This document shows positions 6,421 through 15,234 of a stretch of 32,110 bases of DNA, piece by piece. Within the stretch, counting starts at the first letter, position 1. Each line of letters begins with the position of its first letter. The stretch covers positions 1-32,110 of the forward strand of contig CACYRM010000012.1 in NCBI GenBank assembly GCA_902776845.1, read 5' to 3'. A program made the translations under genes and the position numbers. Below the pieces are notes generated by a model. The model saw only the letters and a list, made by a program, of their open reading frames with translations. It was not told the origin of the DNA and searched no databases. The stretch comes from Oscillospiraceae bacterium. GTDB taxonomy: Bacteria; Bacillota; Clostridia; Saccharofermentanales; Saccharofermentanaceae.

Positions 6421-7827
6421 ATGATCGGCTTTCTTAGAGAGTATCAGACTGATTTTATGCTCTTTTTCCAGGGCATATGCCTTATCATCGCTTTCCTTAC
6501 GATGTTTACCAGAAGTCTTTCCCCGAGAAGACGTAACGCAATAATCCTGCTCGAGGTATATGCGGCGCTGTATCTTGCCGCAAGCAGATATTATTACCTC
6601 TATAAAGATGTTGCTGATCCGGGCGGCTGGCAGATGGTCCGCGTCGCTAAATTCCTGGATTATCTTTTCGCGCTGGCACTGATACTCTGTCTTAACCTTT
6701 ATCTTAAGGATCTCTTTACCAATGAGGCAGGTCTTAAGAAGATCCCGAAGGGTATCTTTATCGGTGATTTTATCGTCGCCGTTGGCGTGATCTCGCTGTT
6801 CATAGGAATGATTACCGGTCTTTATTACTACTGGGATGCCAATAATGTCTATACGCACGGCAGGCTGTTCTTCATGCATTATATCTTCTGTGTCCCGCCG
6901 ATGCTGATCGATCTTTATTATGTTTTCAAATACTACAAGAAACTTACGAGGTCCATCAGGATCCTCATAATTCTATTCATCATCATTCCGGTCCTGATGT
7001 CTGTTCTCCAGTTTGTGACTTCCGGGATCGCAGCGTCGGTACTATCGACGGCAGGCTTCGATATCATCCTTTATATTTTCACTATCCTTGATACGAATAA
7101 GAAGCTCGAAAGGGCGCACCGCCTGGAGATCGAGATGATGGCCAAATACCAGAAAGAACTTGAAGAGACTGTCGCCTTAAGGACTTCAGAATTGAAAGTT
7201 GCAAATGAGAAGGTAGAGCATCTCCTGCTGAATATCCTGCCTGAACCTATCGCGAAAGAACTCACGGAACACCCTGACAAGACCATTTCCGACCGCTACC
7301 CGAACGCTACGGTCCTTTTCACTGATATCGTTGATTTTACCAAGATAAGCGATTCAATGAGCGCCGAGAATACTGTAAAAATGCTTAACAGGATGATGAC
7401 GCTTTTCGATGACCGTGCGAAAAATGAAGGTATCGAGAAGATCAAGACGATCGGTGACGCTTATATGGCAGCGACCGGTCTTACTGAAAATGCCGATAAC
7501 GACGGCGCGGAGAAGATGATCCGTTTCGCGCAGGGCCTTTTGAGCGATATCGAAGAATTCAATAAGACTTCAGATATTAAGTTCCGTATCCGTATCGGCA
7601 TCAATTCTGGCGAACTCGTTGCAGGCGTAATCGGCAAGACGAAGTTCATCTATGACATCTGGGGCGATACCGTAAATGTCGCGAGCAGGATGGAAAGCTC
7701 CGGCACAGCTATGAAGATACATGTTTCCGATGTTACTTATGAGCAGACAAAAGATTTTTTCGAGTATAAGGAAAAGGTCAGTCTGGACATTAAGGGCAAA
7801 GGCAACATGCTGACTTACTATTTGTGA
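6421..7827 (+). CDS. 7TM-sensor class III adenylate cyclase
   Basis: 468 residues from the chosen start. Seven predicted membrane helices fill residues 1-225, a coiled coil (about 230-275, LEIEMMAKYQKELEETVALR) leads into a class III cyclase domain (290-468). Metal aspartates lie in FTDIV (D302) and IGDAYM (D346); the adenine-selecting pair is K342 (IKTIG) and D412 (YDIWG); the transition-state pair is N419 and R423 (NVASR). All are present, so it should make cAMP. The start at 6421 (GGGAG 4 nt before) is preferred to 6382 and 6346 because it places the motif YYYWD--NVY-HGR at residues 135-148, exactly as in the phosphatase at 21300. A hydrolase gene follows after 10 nt. Confidence 0.9.
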   Translation: MIGFLREYQTDFMLFFQGICLIIAFLTMFTRSLSPRRRNAIILLEVYAALYLAASRYYYLYKDVADPGGWQMVRVAKFLDYLFALALILCLNLYLKDLFTNEAGLKKIPKGIFIGDFIVAVGVISLFIGMITGLYYYWDANNVYTHGRLFFMHYIFCVPPMLIDLYYVFKYYKKLTRSIRILIILFIIIPVLMSVLQFVTSGIAASVLSTAGFDIILYIFTILDTNKKLERAHRLEIEMMAKYQKELEETVALRTSELKVANEKVEHLLLNILPEPIAKELTEHPDKTISDRYPNATVLFTDIVDFTKISDSMSAENTVKMLNRMMTLFDDRAKNEGIEKIKTIGDAYMAATGLTENADNDGAEKMIRFAQGLLSDIEEFNKTSDIKFRIRIGINSGELVAGVIGKTKFIYDIWGDTVNVASRMESSGTAMKIHVSDVTYEQTKDFFEYKEKVSLDIKGKGNMLTYYL

Positions 7828-7837
7828 TGGTGAGCTT

Positions 7838-8758
7838 ATGACCTGGATAATAGTAATTGTATCTGTAATAGTTTTCCTGATGATAAGTGTCGCTGTATTT
7901 TCTTGGCGTAATATCAAGCGTTCGCTTAAGCCTAATACTTTAAGCTATGAGCAGGAGATCCAATGGAATAAGAATAAAGGCCTGTGGCTTGATTTCGATT
8001 CGTATTCGAAAATTGAGTATGAGATCAAAGGCAAAGACGGCTATATCCTTCATGCGTTGTTAGTTGATAATGCTTCCGTCCGCGGCACCGGAAGATATGT
8101 GATTCTATGTCACGGCCACACTTCAAACCGTTACGGGTCGGTTAAATATCTGAATTCATATATCAGGCTCGGCTTTTCCTGCGTTATCTATGACGCGCGG
8201 TCCCACGGCGCTAATGCTCCCGATATCTGCACTTTGGGAAATATCGAATCCGAAGATCTCAAGTGTGTTATCGAAGATACCAGAGCCAGATATACTGATC
8301 TGCGAATTCTCGGCCTCCATGGTGAATCCATGGGCAGTTCGGCAGCACTTTCCGTTACGAAGTATAAGCCTGAGATCGACTTTATCGTTGCCGACTGCGG
8401 TTTTATAAGCTGCTACGACGTCGTGCATGACGGCTACGGAAATCTTCATCTGGCCTTCCTCGCCGTTATCATCAATCTGGCCGGCAAGATCCTTTATCAT
8501 GTCGATATGAAGGATACTTGCGCACTTAAATGTCTTGAAAACAATACTTATCCGATACTGTTTATCCACGGCGACGGCGACAGGCTCGTAAAGCCATATC
8601 ACAGCGAACTGCTCAATGCCGCAGCTTCTGCGAACGGTGCATACACCGAGCTCATTATGGTGGAAGGCGCCGGCCACGCAAGGTGCAGATATGTCGCGGG
8701 ACTTGAGAAGTATACCGGGTATATTGAGAACTTCCTGAAGAAGATAGAGGTTTTATAA
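7838..8758 (+). CDS. membrane-anchored alpha/beta hydrolase
   Basis: 306 residues. One N-terminal membrane helix (3-22) anchors a hydrolase domain that faces outward or inward (not decidable from sequence). Oxyanion region CHGHTSN (91-97), nucleophile elbow GESMG (Ser164), acid D248 in HGDGD and H280 in GAGHA form a complete triad. It belongs to the COG1073-type hydrolases and is a paralogue of the partial gene at the left edge. The start ATG is 10 nt after the cyclase stop, preceded only by a weak GGTGA, so it depends on the cyclase transcript. Substrate unknown; linkage to cAMP signalling is only positional. Confidence 0.9.
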   Translation: MTWIIVIVSVIVFLMISVAVFSWRNIKRSLKPNTLSYEQEIQWNKNKGLWLDFDSYSKIEYEIKGKDGYILHALLVDNASVRGTGRYVILCHGHTSNRYGSVKYLNSYIRLGFSCVIYDARSHGANAPDICTLGNIESEDLKCVIEDTRARYTDLRILGLHGESMGSSAALSVTKYKPEIDFIVADCGFISCYDVVHDGYGNLHLAFLAVIINLAGKILYHVDMKDTCALKCLENNTYPILFIHGDGDRLVKPYHSELLNAAASANGAYTELIMVEGAGHARCRYVAGLEKYTGYIENFLKKIEVL

Positions 8759-8780
8759 GTACAACGGTCATATTGAAAAC

Positions 8781-8832
8781 AATTTACGGGCAAACATGCG
8801 GGTGCACCCGCAAATCTGGCCGTAAATTTTTA
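8781..8832 (+). terminator. intrinsic terminator of the cyclase-hydrolase operon
   Basis: AATTTACGG (8781-8789) pairs with CCGTAAATT (8820-8828), followed by further T. Inside is the perfect palindrome GCGGGTGCACCCGC (8798-8811). It separates this operon from the pyr promoter just downstream. Confidence 0.8.
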
Positions 8833-8843
8833 TTGTTTCCGCC

Positions 8844-8872
8844 TTGCTTTTCATCCCCGTTAAATATAGAAT
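8844..8872 (+). promoter_or_regulatory. promoter of the pyr operon
   Basis: TTGCTT (8844-8849), 17 bp, then TAGAAT (8867-8872). The expected start is near 8879, just before the PyrR-binding leader. An overlapping TATAGA at 8865-8870 is an alternative -10. Confidence 0.6.
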
Positions 8873-8884
8873 TCTTACAGCAAA

Positions 8885-9000
8885 ACTTTAAACGGTCCGG
8901 CGAGGCCGTAAGTGGCTGTTAATATTACTTGTATTTACGGATTCCTTTCTGCCGGACGGGTGGCGCATAGCCACATATACCTAGCGGAAGGAGTTTTTTT
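8885..9000 (+). promoter_or_regulatory. PyrR-binding leader / attenuator of the pyr operon
   Basis: ACGG-TCCGGCGAGG-CCGT (8892-8909) matches the PyrR binding loop (UCCnGnGAGGC on a short stem). Competing pairings are visible: GTCCGGC (8895-8901) with GCCGGAC (8951-8957) and CCGTAA (8906-8911) with TTACGG (8935-8940). A late hairpin pairs ATTCCTTTC (8941-8949) with GGAAGGAGT (8986-8994), around the inner stem GTGGC/GCCAC (8960-8974), and is followed directly by seven T. PyrR with UMP bound to the first stem would prevent the GTCCGGC/GCCGGAC antiterminator and let the late hairpin form. That hairpin contains the Shine-Dalgarno GGAAGGAG of pyrR, so it can stop transcription, translation or both. 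Confidence 0.85.
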
Positions 9001-9555
9001 ATGGTCTTAATTCCCGGTCATGAACTGATGGATGAAGCTGCGATGTCAAGAGCGCTTATCAGGATCTCCCATGAGATTATCGAGCGCAATGACGGACTTG
9101 AGAATGTGGCTATCATCGGAATCCAGAAAAGGGGAGTGCCCCTTGCTATGAGGCTCAGAGCCCTTCTTGAGGAGATCGAAGGCATCAAGGTGCCGATGGG
9201 TATCCTCGACATCACATTCTACAGAGACGATCTTGCCATGCTCTCTGCACACCCTGTCGTAAACGGTACGGATATACCTTTCGATGTCAACGGCAAGAAG
9301 ATAATCCTTGTTGATGATGTTCTCTTTACAGGAAGGACAACGAGGGCTGCGATCGAGAGTATCTTCGATATGGGAAGACCCGCAAATATCCAGCTTGCGA
9401 TTCTTATAGACAGAGGACACAGACAGCTTCCTTTCAGAGCTGATTATGTAGGGAAGAATGTTCCGACTGCGATCACCGAGCATATTGACGTTGAAGTAAA
9501 AGAGGTTGACGGCCAGGACCGCGTAATACTGCTTAAAGAGGAGGAAGACAAGTAA
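9001..9555 (+). CDS. pyrR: bifunctional pyr operon RNA-binding attenuator / uracil phosphoribosyltransferase PyrR
   Basis: 184 residues, the normal PyrR length. The PRPP loop IILVDDVLFTGRTT (101-114) and the N-terminal RISHEI--RN region are typical. PyrR binds UMP and the leader RNA just upstream and so represses its own operon when pyrimidines are plentiful; it also has weak uracil phosphoribosyltransferase activity. First gene of the operon; GGAAGGAG is 7 nt before the ATG and its stop overlaps the pyrB start by one base (TAATG). Confidence 0.97.
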   Translation: MVLIPGHELMDEAAMSRALIRISHEIIERNDGLENVAIIGIQKRGVPLAMRLRALLEEIEGIKVPMGILDITFYRDDLAMLSAHPVVNGTDIPFDVNGKKIILVDDVLFTGRTTRAAIESIFDMGRPANIQLAILIDRGHRQLPFRADYVGKNVPTAITEHIDVEVKEVDGQDRVILLKEEEDK

Positions 9556-10484
9556 TGGGACTAAAGAGTAAAGATCTCCTGGGCATGAAACAGCTTACAG
9601 CTGAAGAGATCATGGAGATCCTTGATACTGCCAAGACCATGAAGATGGTAATCGCTTCTGCAAACAAGAAAACATCACACCTTCAGGGTAAGTCTGTTGT
9701 AACGCTTTTCTACGAGAATTCCACAAGAACAAGGCTTTCTTTTGAGCTTGCTTCGAAATACATGGGTTCGGCTTCAGCCAATATTTCGACTTCGGGAAGC
9801 TCGGTCAATAAGGGTGAATCACTCCTTGATACAGCAAGAACGATAGACATGATGGGTACTGACATCATAATCATGAGGCACAACCAGTCCGGCGCGCCTC
9901 ATTTTATTGCGCCTTATCTTAAGGCTTCTGTGGTAAACGCCGGTGACGGCATGAATGAGCATCCGACGCAGGCACTGCTCGATATGCTCACGATGTATGA
10001 GAGATTCGATACTTTCGAAGGTAAGAACATCGCGATCTGCGGCGATATCTATCACTCAAGAGTAGTAAGGTCAAACGCGATCGGACTTAAGAAGCTCGGC
10101 GCAAACGTAAGCGTCTACGGACCTAAGACCATGATGCCGGTAGGAATCGAGAATATGGGCGTAAGGATCGCCGACAGCGTTGCAGACTGCGTCAAAGATG
10201 CTGACGCGGTAATGGGACTCAGAGTCCAGCTCGAACGTCAGCAGAAGTCGCTTTTCCCGTCGATAGCGGAATACGCTAAATTCTATGCGATCACTCCCGA
10301 GATGCTCGCTCTCGCAAAACCGGACGCTTTCCTGATGCACCCCGGTCCGTGCAACCACGGTGTAGAGCTGCCGACGGCGGTCTACGACTGCGACCAGTCG
10401 GTAATAAATGAACAGGTAACAAACGGTGTAGCGGTCAGAATGGCTGTTCTGTACCTGCTCATGGCAAGGAGGAACCAGCTGTGA
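9555..10484 (+). CDS. pyrB: aspartate carbamoyltransferase catalytic chain
   Basis: 309 residues. Carbamoyl phosphate site STRTR (56-60), HNQSGAPH, the loop GDGMNEHPTQALLD and the C-terminal HPGPCNHGVELP are characteristic of PyrB. It joins carbamoyl phosphate and aspartate in the first committed step of pyrimidine synthesis. No regulatory chain pyrI follows, as in Bacillus, so control is mainly by PyrR. It overlaps pyrR by 1 nt and the GTG start of pyrC by 4 nt. Confidence 0.97.
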   Translation: MGLKSKDLLGMKQLTAEEIMEILDTAKTMKMVIASANKKTSHLQGKSVVTLFYENSTRTRLSFELASKYMGSASANISTSGSSVNKGESLLDTARTIDMMGTDIIIMRHNQSGAPHFIAPYLKASVVNAGDGMNEHPTQALLDMLTMYERFDTFEGKNIAICGDIYHSRVVRSNAIGLKKLGANVSVYGPKTMMPVGIENMGVRIADSVADCVKDADAVMGLRVQLERQQKSLFPSIAEYAKFYAITPEMLALAKPDAFLMHPGPCNHGVELPTAVYDCDQSVINEQVTNGVAVRMAVLYLLMARRNQL

Positions 10485-11740
10485 AACTTATCTTAAAGAA
10501 CGCGAAAATATATAACGAAGACACAACAAAAACGATTTATATTGCTGACGGCAGGTTCGCGGCTGAATTCGCCGAGAGTGAAGCCGACAGAGTCATTGAT
10601 CTGAACAATGCAACGGTAACACCGGGACTTGTTGATATGCACTGCCACTTAAGAGAACCGGGCGGTGAGTATAAGGAGACCATTAAGACAGGTACTGCTT
10701 CGGCTGCAAAGGGCGGCTACACATCTATCTGCCCGATGCCCAACACAAATCCCGTAGCTGACAACGCTGCTGTTATCAGCGGAATTATGAAGAAAGCAAG
10801 GGAAGCAGACAACTGCAGGGTATATCCTATAGGCGCAGCCACAAAAGGTATCGACGGAGAGCTTATCTCTGAAATGGGTCTTATGAAGGAAGCAGGAATC
10901 GTAGCCGTATCTGATGACGGCCATCCGATCAAGAATGCCGGAATAATGAGAAAAGTACTTGAATATGCTTCAGACTTCGATCTGCCTGTCCTTAATCACT
11001 GCGAGGACAAGAGCCTTTCGGAAGGCGCCATGAATGAGGGCGTTGTATCAACAACAATCGGTATCAGAGGTATACCGACGGCAGCTGAGGATATCATGAT
11101 CGCAAGAGACATAATACTCTCCGAATATCTGAATATCCCTGTCCACATCTGCCATGTAAGCACAAAGGGCGGAGTCCGGATGATAAGGGACGCAAAGGCA
11201 AGGGGAGTAAAGGTTACTTGTGAGACATGCCCGCATTACTTCACATTAACTGACGATATGTGTGAGACATATGACACTAATTTCAAGATGCATCCGCCGC
11301 TCAGGACAAAGGATCATGTGGAGGCGATCATCGAAGGAATCAAGGACGGAACGATAGATGCGATAGCCACTGATAACGCTCCTCATCATGCTGACGAGAA
11401 AGTTTGTGAGTTTTCTGTCGCTTTGAATGGTATATTAGGGTTTGAGACTGCCTTCGCTTTGGGGTACACTTATCTTGTGAAAACAGGTGAGATCACGATT
11501 GAAAGGCTTATCGACCTTATGTGCTACGGTCCTTCCGCAATCCTAAAGCTCGGAAGAGGCGGAATGAACATAGGAGATGACGCTGATCTTGCGGTCTTTG
11601 ATCTTGATAATGAGTTTGTTTTCGAGAAAGATAAGATGCTTTCAAAATCAAGGAACACACCGTACGATGGCTGGAAGCTTTACGGTGAAACAATACTTAC
11701 TGTAATGGGAGGAAAAGTCACTTATGAGAAACTTTGCTGA
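10481..11740 (+). CDS. pyrC: dihydroorotase (class I)
   Basis: 419 residues with a GTG start at 10481, fixed by AAGGAGG (10466-10472) and the GTGA overlap with pyrB. The zinc motif DMHCHLREPG (H54, H56), NHCEDKSL, HICHVSTKGG and ATDNAPHH mark a class I dihydroorotase with a two-metal site. It closes carbamoyl aspartate to dihydroorotate. Its 3' end overlaps pyrF by 17 nt. Confidence 0.96.
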   Translation: MKLILKNAKIYNEDTTKTIYIADGRFAAEFAESEADRVIDLNNATVTPGLVDMHCHLREPGGEYKETIKTGTASAAKGGYTSICPMPNTNPVADNAAVISGIMKKAREADNCRVYPIGAATKGIDGELISEMGLMKEAGIVAVSDDGHPIKNAGIMRKVLEYASDFDLPVLNHCEDKSLSEGAMNEGVVSTTIGIRGIPTAAEDIMIARDIILSEYLNIPVHICHVSTKGGVRMIRDAKARGVKVTCETCPHYFTLTDDMCETYDTNFKMHPPLRTKDHVEAIIEGIKDGTIDAIATDNAPHHADEKVCEFSVALNGILGFETAFALGYTYLVKTGEITIERLIDLMCYGPSAILKLGRGGMNIGDDADLAVFDLDNEFVFEKDKMLSKSRNTPYDGWKLYGETILTVMGGKVTYEKLC

Positions 11741-12677
11741 TTGCCTGGTAAGAAAGATCGATGAACTCGAGAATCCTACTGTTGTCGGACTCGATACCAA
11801 GCTGGATTACATCCCTCAGCATATTAAGGATTATGCAGAGTCATTATTCCCTGAGGAACCCACAAAAGCTACAGCTAAAGCTATCTGGCTTTTCAACAAA
11901 GAGATCATAGATCATACATATGACATCGTTCCTGCGATCAAACTTCAGTATGCTTACTATGAGATGTACGGTTGTGATGCAATTAAGACCATGCTTCTTA
12001 CAGCAAGATATGCCCAGAAAAAGGGTATGCTCGTAATCGGTGACTGCAAGCGTAATGACATCGGTTCCACTGCAACAGCATATGCTGAGGCAATAATCGG
12101 CAAGACAGATATTCTTTTAAATGAGACTATGGACATGAGCGGACTTGATGCCTGCACAGTCAACTGCTATCTCGGAATCGACGGCGTTAAGCCCTTCATC
12201 GATGTCGCTAAGAGAGACGGCAAGGGAATCTTCTGTCTCGTTAAGACATCAAATCCTTCAGCAGGAGACTTCCAGGATCTTGAACTTGCTGATGGCGGCA
12301 AGCTTTATGAAGCTGTTGCAGGCAAGGTTGCCGAGTGGGGTGAGGACCTTATCGGTGAAGAAGGTTTCTCATCTGTAGGTGCCGTAATCGGAGCCACATA
12401 TCCTGAACAGGCTGTCGGCCTTCGTAAGATCATGCCTTATGCGTTCATGCTCATTCCGGGCTATGGCGCACAGGGCGCAGGTGCTGATGACGCAGTCGCA
12501 AGCTTTACAGCTTACGGAAAGGGCGGAATCGTAAATGCCTCAAGAAGCATCATGACCTCCTGGCAGACAAAGTCGGATTTCTTCAAGCCTGAGGATTTCG
12601 GCAAGGCTGCAAGATTCGAAGCGGAAGACATGAAGGAAAAGCTTAACGCAGCATTAAGGAACCGTAAGTACGTATAA
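11724..12677 (+). CDS. pyrF: orotidine-5'-phosphate decarboxylase (type 2)
   Basis: 317 residues, longer than the roughly 240 of the Bacillus enzyme and in the range of the type 2 group. The catalytic Asp-Lys-Asp array is in IGDCKRNDIGSTA (D107, K109, D112), and GLDTKLDYIP near the start binds substrate. It makes UMP from OMP, the last step of the pathway, though it sits mid-operon. GGGAGG at 11707-11712 is 11 nt before the start. Confidence 0.95.
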   Translation: MRNFADCLVRKIDELENPTVVGLDTKLDYIPQHIKDYAESLFPEEPTKATAKAIWLFNKEIIDHTYDIVPAIKLQYAYYEMYGCDAIKTMLLTARYAQKKGMLVIGDCKRNDIGSTATAYAEAIIGKTDILLNETMDMSGLDACTVNCYLGIDGVKPFIDVAKRDGKGIFCLVKTSNPSAGDFQDLELADGGKLYEAVAGKVAEWGEDLIGEEGFSSVGAVIGATYPEQAVGLRKIMPYAFMLIPGYGAQGAGADDAVASFTAYGKGGIVNASRSIMTSWQTKSDFFKPEDFGKAARFEAEDMKEKLNAALRNRKYV

Positions 12678-12680
12678 GTA

Positions 12681-13451
12681 ATGGATCTCAAGAAAGAATA
12701 TAGAATTAAGTTAGTCTCGAAGGAATTTCTTAACAGCGACACCTGCTATTTGGGCTTTGAGTGTCCTGATATAGCAAACACCGCTGTTCCCGGACAGTTC
12801 GTTAATATATCCGCGGGAACGGTTTTCCTGAAGAGACCATTTGGTATAGCAAGCACTGATAAAGAAAAAGGAATCTTTTATATCGGAGTCAAAGTTGTAG
12901 GCAAAGGCACCTCCGAGATCTCACTTTTCGGGATCGGAACGGAGGTTGATTGCCTTGGCCCTTTAGGCAACGGCTTTGACTTTGAGGATTATGATAATGT
13001 AATCCTCACAGGAGGCGGAACAGGCGTGTTCCCGATCAATTTCGCTTATGAGACTCTTACCGCAGCAGGTAAGAATGTAACCGTATGTGAAGGTTTCCGG
13101 AATGCTTCACAGGTGATCCTCAATAAACCGTCATACATTCTCACGACGGACTGCGGAGACTGCGGAATTAAAGGAACTGTTATTGCTGGTCTTGATACTA
13201 TAGACATTACAGATCCTTCTAAGACAATTGTCTGCTGTGTCGGTCCGATTCCCATGATGAAGGCTGTTAACGCCTGGGCTTCCGGAAAAGAACTTAAGTG
13301 CCTTGTATCCATGGAACAGAGAATGGCCTGCGGAGCGGGAATTTGTCTTTGCTGCACCGTTAAGGTCAAAGATGACGGTCCGGACGGATATAAAAATGTA
13401 AGATGTTGTAAGGACGGTCCTGTTTTCGACGGCAAGGAGGTGGTATGGTGA
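12681..13451 (+). CDS. pyrK: dihydroorotate dehydrogenase B, electron transfer subunit
   Basis: 256 residues. FAD-binding strand KRPFGIAS (51-58), a nucleotide-binding GGGTGVFPI (111-119) and four cysteines C217-x4-C222-x2-C225-x16-C242 that hold a [2Fe-2S] cluster. It passes electrons from dihydroorotate to NAD+ with PyrD. The start is 3 nt after pyrF, with no good ribosome site, so translation is likely coupled. It overlaps pyrD by 7 nt. Confidence 0.95.
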   Translation: MDLKKEYRIKLVSKEFLNSDTCYLGFECPDIANTAVPGQFVNISAGTVFLKRPFGIASTDKEKGIFYIGVKVVGKGTSEISLFGIGTEVDCLGPLGNGFDFEDYDNVILTGGGTGVFPINFAYETLTAAGKNVTVCEGFRNASQVILNKPSYILTTDCGDCGIKGTVIAGLDTIDITDPSKTIVCCVGPIPMMKAVNAWASGKELKCLVSMEQRMACGAGICLCCTVKVKDDGPDGYKNVRCCKDGPVFDGKEVVW

Positions 13452-14365
13452 GCAGCCCGTTAAATGTTAATGTCGGTAATGTAAGCCTTAAGAGCCCCCT
13501 TATTCTCGCGTCAGGCACATGCAATTTCGGCAGGGAGCTTGCCGAGTATTATGACCTTTCTATCCTTGGCGGAATATCATCAAAAGGACTGACGATAAAG
13601 CCCAGAGCCGGTAATCCCGGTGTGCGTGTTGCCGAATGTGATTCAGGTATGCTAAATTCCGTCGGTCTTCAGAATCCCGGCGTTCATTACTTTATCGAAA
13701 ATGATCTTGACTTCATGAAGCAGAGCGGCGCAGGCGTTATTGTAAACGTCGCCGGCCACAGCTTTGAAGATTATATCGATATGGTAACGACGCTCGATCC
13801 CCATAAGGATAAGATCGATGCGCTGGAGATCAATCTGTCATGCCCGAACGTAAAGGCCGGCTGCATGACCATCGGCAGCGATCCTGAAGCCATCAAGGCT
13901 ATTACCGCAAAGCTCAGAAACCTAACGGATCTTCCGCTGTGGATCAAGCTCACACCTAATGTCACTGATATTAAAGCTACAGCTTTGGCTGCCCAGGAAG
14001 GCGGTGCTGATGCCGTTGTCCTCATCAATACTCTTATGGGTATGAGGATCGACATCAGGACAAGAAGACCGGTCCTTACCAATAACACGGGCGGATATTC
14101 CGGTCCTGCGGTAAAGCCTGTTGCCATTCGTATGGTAGCCGAATGCAGCCAGGTGCTTGACATCCCGATCGTCGGATGCGGCGGAATTTCTGATTATAAG
14201 GACGTTATCGAGTTCATGATCGCCGGAGCTTCGGCTGTCGAGATCGGAACCGCTTGCCTTATTCATCCCGCGCTGCCCGTTAAGATCACTGAAGATCTTG
14301 ATAAATACTGCAGTGATAACAATATTGAATTAAAAGAACTTACCGGAACATTACAGCGCTGGTAA
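13445..14365 (+). CDS. pyrD: dihydroorotate dehydrogenase B, catalytic subunit
   Basis: 306 residues, class 1B. The catalytic base is Cys133 in NLSCPNVK; the FMN-binding GCGGI motif and K-TPN--D are present. It works with PyrK as a heterotetramer in the cytoplasm and uses NAD+, suited to anaerobes. AAGGAGG (13434-13440) lies before the ATG at 13445, inside the pyrK end. Confidence 0.96.
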   Translation: MVSSPLNVNVGNVSLKSPLILASGTCNFGRELAEYYDLSILGGISSKGLTIKPRAGNPGVRVAECDSGMLNSVGLQNPGVHYFIENDLDFMKQSGAGVIVNVAGHSFEDYIDMVTTLDPHKDKIDALEINLSCPNVKAGCMTIGSDPEAIKAITAKLRNLTDLPLWIKLTPNVTDIKATALAAQEGGADAVVLINTLMGMRIDIRTRRPVLTNNTGGYSGPAVKPVAIRMVAECSQVLDIPIVGCGGISDYKDVIEFMIAGASAVEIGTACLIHPALPVKITEDLDKYCSDNNIELKELTGTLQRW

Positions 14366-14385
14366 GTATTGGAAGGAGATAGATA

Positions 14386-15234
14386 ATGGAAAACAAGATC
14401 ATTGAAGCTTTATTTGCGACAAACGCAATAAGAGTTGCGCCCGAGAATCAGCCTTTTTGGTATACATCCGGAAGACTGGGTCCTTTCTTTATCAACACTC
14501 ATTTTCTTCTCGAAAATGAAGCCGCTGCAGGTGAAGTGTTAAAGAGAATAGAGAAAGCAATCGCTGAAAATAAGCTGACTGCTCCCGAAGAGATCTTTGA
14601 CATGATGCTCGCATATTACAACAAGGGCGGCACGTTCAAGATGGTATCCGACAAGCTCGCCGAAGCTGCTTCAAAGCTTGATTTTGATTTTATCTCAGGC
14701 GGTGAGAGACGTGATTATTTCTTCTCCATGATGCCTGCATATCTTCTTAATAAACCGCATCTCACAATATTCAAGGATCTGACATCCGTTTATTCCGAGA
14801 AGATAGACGGACCTTCCGTGGATTCAAAGGATATCGACCTTAAGGGCAAGAAGGCTCTTCATATCGCTGATCTCATCACGGAAGCTTCCTCTTATGAGAG
14901 AGCATGGATCCCCGTAATAAGAGGTCTTGGATCAGAAATCACAGATACTGTTGCTGTAGTCGACAGATGCCAGAACGGCAGGGAGGTGCTGAAGAACTCA
15001 GGTGTTGAGCTGCACGCTCTTACAGGTATCGACGAAGCGCTTTTCGACGAGGCAACAGAGAATGGTATTATAAATGCAACACAAAAGGCTATGATCATGC
15101 ACTTCCTTGAATCACCAGCCGATTACATGACTGCGTTCATCAAGGCAAATCCGGATTTTATCGCCGGTGAGATCGCCAAAGGCGGCAAGAACAAGGAACG
15201 TGCCGAATTAGCCATTGAGAAAGGATACTGCTGA
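14386..15234 (+). CDS. pyrE: orotate phosphoribosyltransferase, divergent long form
   Basis: 282 residues, against about 210 in the common PyrE. FWYTSGRLGPFFIN at the start and SGGERRDYFFS (104-114) resemble PyrE, and the operon position supports the call. The PRPP loop, usually V-DDV-TTGGS, reads HIADLITEASS (159-169), and the flexible lysine loop K-HGEGG is not recognisable. A helical insertion (about 60-98) and a C-terminal extension of about 80 residues account for the length. I recall this HIADL-TEASS form from other Clostridia, so it appears to be a separate lineage of functional enzymes. Good Shine-Dalgarno GGAAGGAG; its stop overlaps the next start (TGATG). Confidence 0.85.
   Translation: MENKIIEALFATNAIRVAPENQPFWYTSGRLGPFFINTHFLLENEAAAGEVLKRIEKAIAENKLTAPEEIFDMMLAYYNKGGTFKMVSDKLAEAASKLDFDFISGGERRDYFFSMMPAYLLNKPHLTIFKDLTSVYSEKIDGPSVDSKDIDLKGKKALHIADLITEASSYERAWIPVIRGLGSEITDTVAVVDRCQNGREVLKNSGVELHALTGIDEALFDEATENGIINATQKAMIMHFLESPADYMTAFIKANPDFIAGEIAKGGKNKERAELAIEKGYC

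Noticed and set aside
7570..7917. Minus-strand frames within the cyclase, pyr and other long genes
   Set aside because: They lie opposite well-supported genes, have no motifs and no ribosome sites; they are shadows of codon use.
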